In this document: positions 1 through 8,694 of the stretch, in pieces
Layout of the letters: each line of letters opens with the position of its first letter
How positions within the stretch are numbered: the stretch's first letter is position 1
Assembly (NCBI RefSeq): GCF_001485435.1
Contig: NZ_BCMS01000001.1
Span: 939,501 to 1,003,500, forward strand
Direction of reading: 5' to 3'
DNA length: 64,000 nucleotides
DNA from: Deinococcus grandis
GTDB taxonomy: Bacteria > Deinococcota > Deinococci > Deinococcales > Deinococcaceae
Translations under genes and position numbers: made by a program
The notes under the pieces: model-generated
What the model saw: the letters and a program-made list of their open reading frames with translations, nothing else
What the model was told of the DNA's origin: nothing
Databases searched by the model: none

Positions 1-632
1 CGCATCAGGCTGACCACGCTGAAGTCCCCCAGGACGTGCAGGGCGATCAGCAGCGCGCCGGACAGCCACGCGGGCCGCAGGTACGGGAGGGTCACCTCGC
101 GGAACGTCTGCGCGGGCGTGCGGCCCAGCAGGCGGGCGGCGTCCTCCAGGGCGGGGTCCTGGGCGCGCAGCGCGGCGTGCAGGTTCAGGAACAGGTACGG
201 GAACGTGAACAGCGTCAGGATGCCCAGCGCACCCGTAAAGCCGCTGGGGCCGGGCCAGTCGAGACCGGTCAGCGCCTCGATGGTGCCGCCGGGGCCGCTC
301 GCGGCGATCATGGCGTACGCGCCCACGTACCCGGGAATCGCCAGGGGCAGCACGCCGGCCAGCATCAGCGCGCGGCGGGGGCGCAGGTCGGTGCGCGCCG
401 CGAGGTACGCCAGCGGCAGGGCGACCAGCGTGGTCGTGACCAGCGTGCTGGCCGTCAGCAGCAGCGTGTTGGCGAGCAGTTCAAGGTTGCGGGTGCGGAA
501 GACGATCTCGCGCAGTTCGGTGCCCTCGGCGCCCAGCGCGCGGATCAGGAGGTACATCAGGGGTAGCAGGACGCCCGCCACGGTCAGCAGGGCGGGCAGC
601 AGCAGGGCGAGGGGCGGGCGTCGTCGGGTCAT
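1..632 (-). CDS. Iron(III)-type ABC transporter permease (3' end outside window)
   Basis: Inner-membrane permease subunit of an ABC importer, most like the FbpB/FutB iron(III) type. The reading frame starts at an ATG at 632 and runs off the left edge, so only about 210 residues are visible. The protein begins with a hydrophobic segment and contains further long hydrophobic helices. Near residues 170-190 it has the cytoplasmic EAA-loop signature of binding-protein-dependent permeases (EDAARLLGRTPAQTF...), which docks the ATPase. It lies 134 nt downstream of a matching periplasmic binding protein gene on the same strand. A hairpin sits between the two and may lower permease expression. The substrate (Fe3+) is inferred from the partner; thiamine or another ion is possible. 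Confidence 0.85.
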   Translation of the reverse strand, partial: MTRRRPPLALLLPALLTVAGVLLPLMYLLIRALGAEGTELREIVFRTRNLELLANTLLLTASTLVTTTLVALPLAYLAARTDLRPRRALMLAGVLPLAIPGYVGAYAMIAASGPGGTIEALTGLDWPGPSGFTGALGILTLFTFPYLFLNLHAALRAQDPALEDAARLLGRTPAQTFREVTLPYLRPAWLSGALLIALHVLGDFSVVSLM

Positions 633-719
633 GGGTGGGGTGCGCCCACGCGGGCAGCCCCGTCACGATAGCAGAGCGGTTTACTCGGGTTTCGGGTCGG
701 GTGTCCCCGGACCATGAGC

Positions 720-753
720 AGGCCGCCACCCCTGCCAAGCGGGGCGGCGGCCT
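720..753 (-). terminator. GC-rich hairpin between binding protein and permease genes
   Basis: Perfect 8-bp arms (AGGCCGCC at 720-727, GGCGGCCT at 746-753) extended by an inner CCCC/GGGG pairing. There is no T tract, so it may be a partial terminator or an mRNA-stabilising stem that raises binding-protein mRNA over permease mRNA. Confidence 0.55.
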
Positions 754-766
754 GACCGGACGGGGC

Positions 767-1762
767 TTACAGCAGTCCGGCGTCACGCAGGAGTTTCTGC
801 GCCTTCTCGATGTTCTTCGGCATGACGGTGGGGTCCACCTTGGGGCTGCGCTTGATCACGTCCGCGTAGGGCAGCATGGTCGTGGGCTGCAGGATGTTCG
901 AGGTCACGGGGTACTCGAAGTTCACGCTCAGGAAGAACGTCTGGGCGTCCCTGGCGACCAGGGCGCTCAGGAAGCGCGCGGCATTGCCCTGGTTCTTGCT
1001 GGTCTTCAGGATGCCCGCGCCCGTGGCGTTGCCCAGGTTGCCGATGTCGCCGTTCTTGAAGAAGTACGTGTCGATCGGGTAGCTCAGGCGGTTCACGCGC
1101 TGGATGTAGTAGTGGTTGGTCAGGGCCACGTCGATCTCACCGGCGCGCATGGCCTCGAGCATGCCCACGTTGCTGGTCTTGTAGTCCTTGGGCTGCAGGG
1201 CCTTCATGCCCTCGATCCAGGCGCGGGTCTTCTGCTCGCCCTGCTGCGCGATCATCACGCCCAGGAAGTCCTGGAAGCTGGGGTAGCTGACCGTCCAGCC
1301 GATGCGGCCCTTGAGGCTGGTCATCTTGGGCAGGTCCATGATCGAGTCGGGCAGCTGATCCGGCTTGATCTTGCCCGTGTTGTACGCCAGCGTGCGGAAG
1401 CGGACAGTGGTGGGCAGCCAGGTGCGGCTGTCGGGCAGGTAGTCGTCACTGACGTTGCGGGTCAGGGCGGCGCCCAGCTTGCTGAACTTGCCTTCCTCGG
1501 CCAGTTCGCCCAGCGCACCCACCGAGTTGCCCCAGTACACGTCGGCGGGGCTGCGGCTGCCTTCCTCGCGCAGGGCGGCGACGAGCTGCGCGTCGGTGCC
1601 GTAGCGGACGTTGACCTTGATGCCGGTCTGGCGTTCGAACTGCTGCACGACCGGGTCCACGAAGGTCTTGGCGCGGCCGGAGTACACGGTCAGGGTCTTG
1701 GTCTGCGCGAGGCTGGTGCCGGTGAGCAGCAGGGCGGTGACGGCGAGCAGGGTGCGTTTCAT
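767..1762 (-). CDS. Iron(III) ABC transporter periplasmic substrate-binding protein
   Basis: A 331-residue secreted solute-binding protein of the FbpA/FutA class that captures ferric iron for the downstream permease. It starts with a signal peptide (MKRTLLAVTALLLTGTSLAQ). The mature protein opens with the family-typical strand TLTVYSGRAKTFVDPVV, then RQTGIKVNVRYG, and has the PADVYWGNSVGALGELAEEG region. An upstream in-frame extension to about 1993 is open, but the signal peptide and a TAGGAT -10 element 7 nt before the ATG at 1762 fix the start there. Expression is probably iron- or metal-controlled, because an inverted repeat covers the promoter. Confidence 0.9.
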   Translation of the reverse strand: MKRTLLAVTALLLTGTSLAQTKTLTVYSGRAKTFVDPVVQQFERQTGIKVNVRYGTDAQLVAALREEGSRSPADVYWGNSVGALGELAEEGKFSKLGAALTRNVSDDYLPDSRTWLPTTVRFRTLAYNTGKIKPDQLPDSIMDLPKMTSLKGRIGWTVSYPSFQDFLGVMIAQQGEQKTRAWIEGMKALQPKDYKTSNVGMLEAMRAGEIDVALTNHYYIQRVNRLSYPIDTYFFKNGDIGNLGNATGAGILKTSKNQGNAARFLSALVARDAQTFFLSVNFEYPVTSNILQPTTMLPYADVIKRSPKVDPTVMPKNIEKAQKLLRDAGLL

Positions 1763-1766
1763 CCCC

Positions 1767-1794
1767 TTAATCCTAAGTAAACCGCTTGGATTAA
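1767..1794 (-). promoter_or_regulatory. Inverted repeat over the leaderless promoter of the iron-binding protein gene
   Basis: TTAATCC at 1767-1773 and GGATTAA at 1788-1794 form perfect 7-bp arms separated by 14 bp. One arm overlaps the presumed -10 box (TAGGAT on the minus strand) just before the ATG at 1762, so a bound regulator would block transcription. The position fits a metal-responsive repressor (Fur/DtxR/MntR type). The arms do not exactly match a consensus I can name. Confidence 0.5.
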
Positions 1795-1968
1795 TGATGA
1801 GACGAATGTCCTGCCCCACCCGCCACCCACCCGCCCCACAGCCCCCGCGCCTGCATGAAGCGGGCCGCACCCCGCGCAGCGCAGGCACCGGGACCACGCC
1901 CGGAACGCCTCTGCTGCGCGGGGTGCGGGGCTCGACCGGTCGGCTGCGCGCCCCCATGCCCCCCGGGG

Positions 1969-4845
1969 TCAGGGGACCGTCACCTCGAAACACACCTGCC
2001 GGGTCTGACCGGCCGTCAGGGTCGCCAGCGTCACCGTGACCGTCCGGCCACTCACGCTCCCGGCGTCCGTGTCGGCCGCGTCGGTCAGGGCGACCCCGTC
2101 CAGCGACAGGCTGCCCGGCTCGTACCCGGCCGCCCCCGTCAGCGTGTCACTGACCGTCAGGTCCGTCACACCGTCCGGCGCGGGATTCGTGACGTTCAGG
2201 CAGTAACGCAGCCGGTCGCCCGGGCGCGCCAGCGCCGCCGTGCCCACCACGCCCGGCGCGCCCGTGAGGTTCTCCACCGTCTTCGTGATCGCCGCAGGCG
2301 GACTGACCGTCGTCGTGTCCGTCACGGCGGCGCTGTCCGTCACCGCGCTGCCCGCCCAGGCCAGCTGCGCCGTCACGGTGGCCGCCTCGGCCGTGCCGGA
2401 CGCGGCGTTCGCGGGGACGCTCACCTCGACCTCCAGCGCGCAGCTTCGCAGGGCGCCGTCCGCCGCGCGCGGCCAGCTGTCCCCGACCGTCACGGTCGTC
2501 ACGGGCGTGCGCTCGGCGGCCCCCACCACGCCGTCACAGTCGCTGTCCAGGTAGAACGCCCGCCCGAACGCGCCGGTCTTCGTGAAGCTCAGCGTGCCCA
2601 CCGACCCCGGATTCAGGGTGTGCAGGTACCGCAGCGTGCCCGGCGCGATGCTCCGCCCGGACCGGTCCGGACTCAGCGCCGGGCGGCCCGTGACGCCCAG
2701 CGTCACCACGCTCGGCGCGCCCGCCGGGACCGGCAGGGTCGCGGGCCGCACCCCGCTGCCCAGCGCGTCGGTCGCCAGGGTCGCCGCGCCATCCACCCGG
2801 ACGCCCGTGACGGTCTCGGCGCCCGAGAAGTCCAGCGTGACGCCCGTCCAGCCTCCGGGCACGAACAGCGTGAACGACCCGTCCGCGGGGGTGGTCGCGC
2901 TGCGCGAGCCGCCGCTGCCGGTCACGGTCACGCTGCGGCCCGCCACGCGCAGCGTGTCCGTGACGCTGCTCGTGCGGGTCGCGTCCAGGGTGCTGGTCGC
3001 GGTGAACACCGCGGCGCTGGTGCCGGTGGCGCTGCCCGCCGCGACCGGCACGGCCGCGATCAGGTTGACGCTCTGGCCGGGCGTCAGGGCGGTGGTGGTC
3101 GTGACTGTCGGCTCGCCCGGGTCGATCACGCCGTCGCCGTCCAGGTCCAGGGAGAACGCGGTGCCCGCCGGGCCGCTCAGGGTGAAGGCCTCGTCCACGG
3201 GCCCGCCGTTCAGGAGTTCCAGGCGGAACAGGGCGTTCCCGCCCGGGTTGCCGCCCACCGTGACGTTCGTGCTGGTGGGCGCCGTGGCGTCGCTGCCGTC
3301 CCCGTTGCCCAGTTGCGGCAGTCCGGCGGCGGTGACGGCCGTGACGGTGCTGGTGGTCGTGTCGGCGCTGCCGCCCGCCGGGGTGGCGGTGACGGTCAGG
3401 GCGACGTTCGTGCTGCCGGCGGCGCTGAACGGCACCGCGCACGACACCGCGAAGGCGTAGTCGGTCAGCGCGGCGACCGTGACGGGGTTCGTCAGGGTGC
3501 CCAGCGTGTCGGACCCGTCGATGGTGTTCACGGTGCAGGTCCAGCCGCTCGGGGCGCCGCTGACGGCCAGCGTGAAGTCGTTGCTGGCGTTGCCGGTGTT
3601 GCGCAGCGTCTGCCGGAAGGTCACGCGGGTGCCCGCGACGATGTCCGTCTGGGTCGCCTGCGTGTCGCCGCTGCGGGCGATGGTCACGCCGCCCAGCGTG
3701 TACGTGCCGGTCGCGCCGGCCTGCGGGAAGGCGCTGGGGCCGACCGCCCCGCCGGTCACGGTGGCGACCGTGGTGCTCACGGCGACGGGCGTGGTGGTCT
3801 CGGGCAGTTCGTTCGTGGCGGCGTCGCCGTTCCCGTCGAACCGCGCGGCCGCGCTGCCGCCCACGGTGCTGCCCGCCAGGGCGGTGGCGGGCACCTGCGC
3901 GGTGTACACCAGCTGCACGGTGTTCCCGGCCAGCAGGAAGCTGCCGCTGCCCTCGACCAGGATGGCCACGGCGTTCACGCCGCTGCCGGGGTTCGTGGCG
4001 GTCCAGGTGCTGCCCGCGTCGGTGGAGTACAGCGCGGTCGCCGCGCCGTTCGTGGCGCTGACGCTGCTCAGGGCCGTGAAGTTCAGGTTGCTCAGCGTGT
4101 CGGTGATCAGCACGCCGCTGCGGGGGGCGCCGTCCACGGTGACGACGTTGCTGACCGCGCCGACCGGGTTGCCGCTGGCGACGGTGCCGGTCACGGTGTA
4201 CGTCAGGGTGGCGCCGGGCACGGCGGTCCCGCCAGGCGAGACGGTGTTCGTGACCCCCAGCAGGCCGTCGGCGGAGACGGTCAGCTGCGCGTAGTTGTTG
4301 GTGTCGGTGACGCTGGTGTCCCCGGTGGACGTGGCGACCAGCGCGAAGATCCCGGTGTCCCCGACCTGCGGGCCGCTGGGGACGGTGGCCCTGACCATCA
4401 GGTTCACGCTGGCGTCCGCCGCGAGGCTGATGGGCGCGGTGACCTCGTCGGTGAAGTTCCCGTCGCCGTCCAGGTCGCGGTACACCGTCAGGCCAGGGTT
4501 GAAGTCGTCCGCGCCGGACTGCGTGAAGCTCAGCGTGAAGCTGTCCGGGCCGTTCCCGCCGTTGGTCAGGGTGTACGGGTACTGGCGGGTGCCGCCCACG
4601 TAGGTGCTCAGCTGCCGCCCGGCGGGAATGCTGCCCTCGGCGGCGTCGGGCGTGACGGTCGTCACGTACACCTGACGGACGGTGACGGTCACGATGTTGG
4701 AACTGGCGGTCCGGTTCTGGTTCAGCGCGTCCTTGTAGGTCAGGGTCGCGGTGTTCGTGATGGAGGTGCCCTGCGTGGTCCCGGCGGCCATGGCGGCGCT
4801 GAGCAGGCTGAGGGCGGCAGTCAGAAGGGCGGTCGTTCCTTTCAT
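1969..4845 (-). CDS. Large secreted DUF11-repeat surface protein
   Basis: A 958-residue exported protein with a signal peptide (first ~21 residues, ending AMAAG). The rest is a chain of beta-sandwich modules rich in Thr, Val, Gly and Asn. These include DUF11-type modules with 'TNTATLTY', 'DTLSNLNFTALSS', 'TKTVENLTG' and a C-terminal 'LRYCLNVTNPAPDGVTDLTVSDTLTGAAGY' stretch, plus short Asp-rich calcium-like turns (DLDGDGN, DLDGDGVIDPGE, DSDCDGV). Such proteins usually sit on the cell surface or in the envelope; the exact role is unknown. GGAGG lies 8 nt before the ATG at 4845. It is monocistronic, and no anchor motif is visible at the C-terminus. Confidence 0.85.
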   Translation of the reverse strand: MKGTTALLTAALSLLSAAMAAGTTQGTSITNTATLTYKDALNQNRTASSNIVTVTVRQVYVTTVTPDAAEGSIPAGRQLSTYVGGTRQYPYTLTNGGNGPDSFTLSFTQSGADDFNPGLTVYRDLDGDGNFTDEVTAPISLAADASVNLMVRATVPSGPQVGDTGIFALVATSTGDTSVTDTNNYAQLTVSADGLLGVTNTVSPGGTAVPGATLTYTVTGTVASGNPVGAVSNVVTVDGAPRSGVLITDTLSNLNFTALSSVSATNGAATALYSTDAGSTWTATNPGSGVNAVAILVEGSGSFLLAGNTVQLVYTAQVPATALAGSTVGGSAAARFDGNGDAATNELPETTTPVAVSTTVATVTGGAVGPSAFPQAGATGTYTLGGVTIARSGDTQATQTDIVAGTRVTFRQTLRNTGNASNDFTLAVSGAPSGWTCTVNTIDGSDTLGTLTNPVTVAALTDYAFAVSCAVPFSAAGSTNVALTVTATPAGGSADTTTSTVTAVTAAGLPQLGNGDGSDATAPTSTNVTVGGNPGGNALFRLELLNGGPVDEAFTLSGPAGTAFSLDLDGDGVIDPGEPTVTTTTALTPGQSVNLIAAVPVAAGSATGTSAAVFTATSTLDATRTSSVTDTLRVAGRSVTVTGSGGSRSATTPADGSFTLFVPGGWTGVTLDFSGAETVTGVRVDGAATLATDALGSGVRPATLPVPAGAPSVVTLGVTGRPALSPDRSGRSIAPGTLRYLHTLNPGSVGTLSFTKTGAFGRAFYLDSDCDGVVGAAERTPVTTVTVGDSWPRAADGALRSCALEVEVSVPANAASGTAEAATVTAQLAWAGSAVTDSAAVTDTTTVSPPAAITKTVENLTGAPGVVGTAALARPGDRLRYCLNVTNPAPDGVTDLTVSDTLTGAAGYEPGSLSLDGVALTDAADTDAGSVSGRTVTVTLATLTAGQTRQVCFEVTVP

Positions 4846-5532
4846 GGGTGAGCCTCCGGATGGAGTGTGAGGGCTGAGGAATCCGGGGGTGGGGCAGGCG
4901 GCCTGCCGGAGCTGTCAGGGGTCTGCCAGTGGTGCGTTGACGGTACGGGAGGGCCCCTGACAGGCTCCCCACCTGCCGTCCGCCCTGGGTTTCATGAATG
5001 GGTCGGGCCGGACGGGGGACGCCGCTGCGGGCGCCGCGGGCAGGGACGGCTCCAGGCGCGGCCCGAGGGCGGTCTGCGCGCGGGCCGCGTGGTCGCCTGA
5101 CCGGGCGGGCCGGGTCGTGGCCGGTCTGTCAGACTCTGACGGCCGGCGCGGCGCACCTTCATGAATCGATCACCCGGTCATCTGCGGTGGCGGGCGCCCG
5201 GACCGTCCGGTGCGCTCTCTGGCCGGCTGCGTCCCCGACCGCCGGTCAGATCGGCCGTGCACTGCGGTCCCCCGGGCCCTGACGCCGTCCTGGCCGGGCC
5301 AGACGGGATGAACCGACCTGAACACGAGTCGGTGTCCCCTCGCCCCCGCGCGACCCGCAGAGCTGCGCCGCAGTCGAGCGAATCGGGCGCAAGGGCCAGG
5401 AGGCCACCGGGCGACTGCGGCGGACGTGGCATCACGTGAAGCCCGAAGGCACCCCCGCAGCCCCCCTCACCGGGTGGGAACGCGCGGAAGCCACGGCGGA
5501 GTGCCGCGCGCTACCCTGGGACTGGACCGCCC
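4846..5532. other. Gene-free stretch of ~690 bp with a long inverted repeat
   Basis: No convincing gene was found. The region lies between the divergent DUF11 and GGDEF genes and should hold both promoters. CTGTCAGGGG (4912-4921) and CCCCTGACAG (4954-4963) form a perfect 10-bp inverted repeat with a 32-bp spacer, upstream of the DUF11 gene. TTCATGAAT occurs twice (near 4991 and 5158). A TACCCT element at ~5512 lies 15 nt before the GGDEF start. Confidence 0.5.
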
Positions 5533-7056
5533 ATGCGCCCCTTCCCGCTGCCCACCCTGTTCGTGCCGCTGCTGCTGCTGGCCGCCGCGCACAGCGTGTC
5601 GTTGATCTACAGTCACCGCGCCGGGGAACTCCTGACCGTCTCGGACCGGCTGTACCTGTTCGTTCCGGCGCTGGCCGCGCTGGCCAGCTGGCAGGCGGTC
5701 CGCGGCGCGCGCGACCGGCGGCTGGCGGTGTGGGCCGCCGCCTGCCTGGCCTTCCTGGCGGGCGCCGAGGTCATCCTGGTCGCCGCGTACGACCTGCGGG
5801 ACCTGCGCGCCCCCGATTACGGCGTCGGGGACGCGCTGTACCACGCGTACTACCTGGGGCTGGTGGCGCTCCTGCTGGGCGCCGCCCGCACCGGACCGCG
5901 CCCGGCACCCCGTGAGCGGCGCCTGACCCCGCCCGAATGGGTGCTCGACAGCCTGATCACCGGCGTGGTCGTCGCGGAACTCTCCTGGGTGCTGGGCCTC
6001 GTGCCGCTGCTGGCCGACCCGCGCGCCACGCTGCTGTTCAAGTCCGTGAACGTGTCGTACGTCATGCTGGACGTGATCCTCCTGACCCTGGTGCTGCTGC
6101 GGCTGCGGGTGGACCGCGCGCCCACCTGGCCGCTCGTGGCGGGCCTGCTGGCCTACGTCGCCGCGGACCTGCTGTACCTCGTCGACGGCCCCGTGCGCAT
6201 TCCCGTCGGCCTGACCGACCTGCTGTGGACCTGGGGCACGACCGGGCAGGCGGTGGGGTTCGCGCTGCTCGCCCGGCGGTCCGCCCCCGCCGCGCCCACC
6301 CCGGCGGCCGTGACGCTGATCGTGCGGACCCTGCCGTACCTCGCGGTGCTCACCGCCTGCCTGATCCTGATCTTCAACGGCCTGAGCCTCGACCTGCGCG
6401 GGCGGGGCGTCGTGTGGTTCACCGTGACCGTGTTCGCGCTCGTGATGATCCGGCAGGCGTACACGCTGAGCGAAACCACCCGCCTGAACCGCCTGCTGGC
6501 CGAACAGGCCGCGCAACTGCGCGGCAGCCGCGACGAGATGGAATACCGCGCGCTGCACGACAGCCTGACCGGCCTGCTCAACCGTGACGGGTTCCGGCAG
6601 CTCATGCAGGCCCAGACCGGGCCGCGCACCCTGCTCATGCTGGACCTCGACGGGTTCAAACCCGTGAACGACACGCACGGGCACGCCGCCGGGGACCGCG
6701 TGCTGCGCGACGTGGCCCGCCGCATCCACGAGGTCGGCGAACCCTGGTTCGACGCGGCCCGCCTGGGCGGCGACGAGTTCGCGCTGCTCAGCCGCGCGCC
6801 CCTGGACGCCCCGCAGGTCCGGCAGGTCGCCACGCGCCTGATCGAGCGGCTCTCGGACCCCTTCGACGTGCGCGGCGGTCACATGACGCTGGGCGTGTCG
6901 GTCGGCGCGGCGCAGGGGGAACCCGGCGTGTCCCCCGACGCGCTGCTGGGTCGCGCGGACGCCGCCCTGTACCTCGCCAAGCGTGGGGGCGGCGGGCAGC
7001 TGCGCGAGGCCGCGGCCCTCCCGGACGCGCTGCGGACCGACCCGCCGGGCCAGTGA
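5533..7056 (+). CDS. Membrane-bound GGDEF diguanylate cyclase
   Basis: A 507-residue protein predicted to make cyclic di-GMP from two GTP. Residues ~1-310 form roughly nine or ten transmembrane segments of a membrane sensor module without an extracellular domain. A short helical linker follows, then the cyclase domain starting at 'HDSLTGLLNRDGF' with 'LDLDGFKPVNDTHGHAAGD' and the intact active-site signature GGDEF at residues 412-416. The inhibitory RxxD motif expected five residues upstream is absent (E-P-W-F there), so product feedback at a classical I-site is unlikely. No EAL or HD-GYP domain is fused. It stands alone. Confidence 0.9.
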   Translation: MRPFPLPTLFVPLLLLAAAHSVSLIYSHRAGELLTVSDRLYLFVPALAALASWQAVRGARDRRLAVWAAACLAFLAGAEVILVAAYDLRDLRAPDYGVGDALYHAYYLGLVALLLGAARTGPRPAPRERRLTPPEWVLDSLITGVVVAELSWVLGLVPLLADPRATLLFKSVNVSYVMLDVILLTLVLLRLRVDRAPTWPLVAGLLAYVAADLLYLVDGPVRIPVGLTDLLWTWGTTGQAVGFALLARRSAPAAPTPAAVTLIVRTLPYLAVLTACLILIFNGLSLDLRGRGVVWFTVTVFALVMIRQAYTLSETTRLNRLLAEQAAQLRGSRDEMEYRALHDSLTGLLNRDGFRQLMQAQTGPRTLLMLDLDGFKPVNDTHGHAAGDRVLRDVARRIHEVGEPWFDAARLGGDEFALLSRAPLDAPQVRQVATRLIERLSDPFDVRGGHMTLGVSVGAAQGEPGVSPDALLGRADAALYLAKRGGGGQLREAAALPDALRTDPPGQ

Positions 7057-7080
7057 CCCGCCCGTGTTAGCCTCCGGGAC

Positions 7081-7137
7081 GTGAGTTCAACCCGTGTCCG
7101 CCTCCTGACCACGCCCGCCGGGCGGGGCCGCGCGTGA
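7081..7137 (+). CDS. 18-codon leaderless upstream ORF coupled to the permease gene
   Basis: A GTG at 7081 lies 7 nt after a TAGCCT -10-like box, the leaderless arrangement used throughout this window. The frame encodes MSSTRVRLLTTPAGRGRA and its TGA (7135-7137) overlaps the GTG start of the next gene (7134-7136) as GTGA. A translating ribosome would therefore end exactly where the permease begins. The peptide may have no function of its own and act only as a translational coupler. Expression is unproven. Confidence 0.45.
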   Translation: MSSTRVRLLTTPAGRGRA

Positions 7138-7895
7138 TCAGCGCCGTGACGCTCGCCGTGATCGGCGTGGGCCTGCTCGCCGGGGTGCTCGGCGCGATCC
7201 TGGGCCTGGGGGGCGGCGTGGTCGTCGTCCCCGCGCTGGAATTCCTGCTGCCGCACTTCGGGCGGGACATCACGATCGCGCAGGCGGTCGCGATCAGCCA
7301 GATCGGGGTGCTCGCCGTGGGCCTGAGCGGCGCCGCCAGTTACCTGCAGCAGGGCCTCGTGCGCGCCCGGACCGGGTACCTGCTCTCGCCGTACACCATC
7401 GTCGGCGGGGCCGCCGGGTCGTTCCTGGGCCTGATCCTCCCGGCGCGCGCGGTCGCGACCGTGTTCGCGGCGCTGCTGCTGTACTCCGCGTACACCCTCC
7501 TGCGCGGCCTGAAACGCGTGGAGGTCGAACGCGAACCCTCCCGGCTGGTGCCCCCGGCCATGACCTTCGCGGGCATCATGAGCGGCCTGCTGGGCATCGG
7601 CGGCGGCACTGTGCAGGTCCCGGTCCTGAACCTCATGGCGGGCGTACCCATCCGGCAGGCCATCGCCACGAGTACCTTCATCATGGGCCTGACCGCCGTC
7701 GGCAACGCGCTGGTGTACCAGGCGGGCGGCCTGCTCGACCTGCGGCTGGCTGCCGGGGTGGCGCTGGGCGTCCTGATCGGCGCGCGCGCCGGGGCCAGCC
7801 TGCAGAGCCGCATTCCCGCCGCGCAGCTGAAACTGTTCTTCAGCCTGCTGCTGATCTTCACCGCCACGCAACTGCTGTGGAAGTACTGGGCCTGA
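7134..7895 (+). CDS. TauE/SafE-family membrane permease
   Basis: A 253-residue integral membrane protein of the TauE/SafE (DUF81) family, which exports or imports sulfite, sulfoacetate or related anions. It has about eight hydrophobic helices and the two family half-repeats, each with a glycine-rich turn: 'GAILGLGGGVVVVPALEFLLP' near residue 20 and 'GLLGIGGGTVQVPVLNLMAGV' near residue 150, both followed by a conserved 'QAxAxS/TS' stretch. The GTG start is supported by the GTGA overlap with a tiny upstream ORF. The substrate cannot be read from the sequence. The next gene begins 19 nt downstream and may be cotranscribed. Confidence 0.88.
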   Translation: MISAVTLAVIGVGLLAGVLGAILGLGGGVVVVPALEFLLPHFGRDITIAQAVAISQIGVLAVGLSGAASYLQQGLVRARTGYLLSPYTIVGGAAGSFLGLILPARAVATVFAALLLYSAYTLLRGLKRVEVEREPSRLVPPAMTFAGIMSGLLGIGGGTVQVPVLNLMAGVPIRQAIATSTFIMGLTAVGNALVYQAGGLLDLRLAAGVALGVLIGARAGASLQSRIPAAQLKLFFSLLLIFTATQLLWKYWA

Positions 7896-7914
7896 CGCCC
7901 GCAGGAGACCCGAC

Positions 7915-8694
7915 ATGACGAAGAAAACCCCCCGTCAGATGCACGTGTTCAAGGTGGTCAGCCGCGTGAAGGTGCCCGGCGAACGCCGCTCCCCCTACCG
8001 GGTGCTGGGCGTGCCGCACGACGCCGACCTGTACGCCCTGGCCGCCGGGATCGTCGGCGCGTTCGACTTCGATTTCGATCACGCCTTCGGTTTCTTCGAC
8101 GGGAAGGACCCGTACCGCTCGGGCGTGAAGTACGAACTGTTCCACGACGCCGACGTGCAGCCCATGCTGGGCGAGGCGGCCGCGCCCAGCGAGGCGCAGG
8201 TGGCGATCTCGCTCCTGCTGGAGGTCGTGGACCGCCGCAAGGTCATGGCGGACACCACCACGTTCCTGACCCGCCGCCTGGGCGAGGAACTGCTGCCACT
8301 CGTGCCCGAGCGGCTGCGGGCCGAGGTGGAGGCCGAACTGAACATCGTCGCTGCGGATCTGCTCGACCTGGACGACATCGAAACGGACGGCCTGCCGCCC
8401 GGTTTCCGAGAGGCCCTGACGCAGCCCGGCGGCCTGGAGCAGATGCTCCACCTGTACGGAGCGGCCAGCGCGGCGGGTGACACCGACGCAACGGTCGAGC
8501 GCGGCGTGAAGGGCGTCCCGGTCACCGAACCATTCGGACGCACACCCACCTGGACGTTCCTGTTCGACTACGGCGACGACTGGATGTTCGACGTGACCTA
8601 CCAGGGCCTGCAGGACGCCCCGCCCCGCGTGCGCCTGCCCCGCGTGCTGGACAGCCTGGGCACCGCGCCAGAGCAGTACCCGGACTGGGAATGA
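7915..8694 (+). CDS. Plasmid pRiA4b ORF-3-like family protein
   Basis: A 259-residue soluble protein whose two ends match the pRiA4b ORF-3-like domain: an N-terminal half ending 'FDFDFDHAFGFFDGKDPYRSGVKYELF' and a C-terminal 'TWTFLFDYGDDWMFDVTYQGL', the DYGDdW signature of the family. Between them is an acidic helical insert (residues ~90-190). The family is found on plasmids and in IS1096-like passenger genes, and its biochemical role is not established. AGGAG lies 8 nt before the ATG. Its TGA stop (8692-8694) is the target duplication of the repeat inserted directly behind it. Confidence 0.8.
   Translation: MTKKTPRQMHVFKVVSRVKVPGERRSPYRVLGVPHDADLYALAAGIVGAFDFDFDHAFGFFDGKDPYRSGVKYELFHDADVQPMLGEAAAPSEAQVAISLLLEVVDRRKVMADTTTFLTRRLGEELLPLVPERLRAEVEAELNIVAADLLDLDDIETDGLPPGFREALTQPGGLEQMLHLYGAASAAGDTDATVERGVKGVPVTEPFGRTPTWTFLFDYGDDWMFDVTYQGLQDAPPRVRLPRVLDSLGTAPEQYPDWE

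Noticed and set aside
1855..4851. Very long open frame (998 codons) on the plus strand opposite the DUF11 gene
   Set aside because: The product is dominated by Arg, Gly, Ala and Gln runs, typical of a shadow frame in G+C-rich DNA. The opposite strand has a signal peptide, domains and a ribosome site.
4990..5166. Direct repeats of TTCATGAAT as operator pair
   Set aside because: Only 9 bp, 167 bp apart, with no symmetry relative to either promoter; probably chance.
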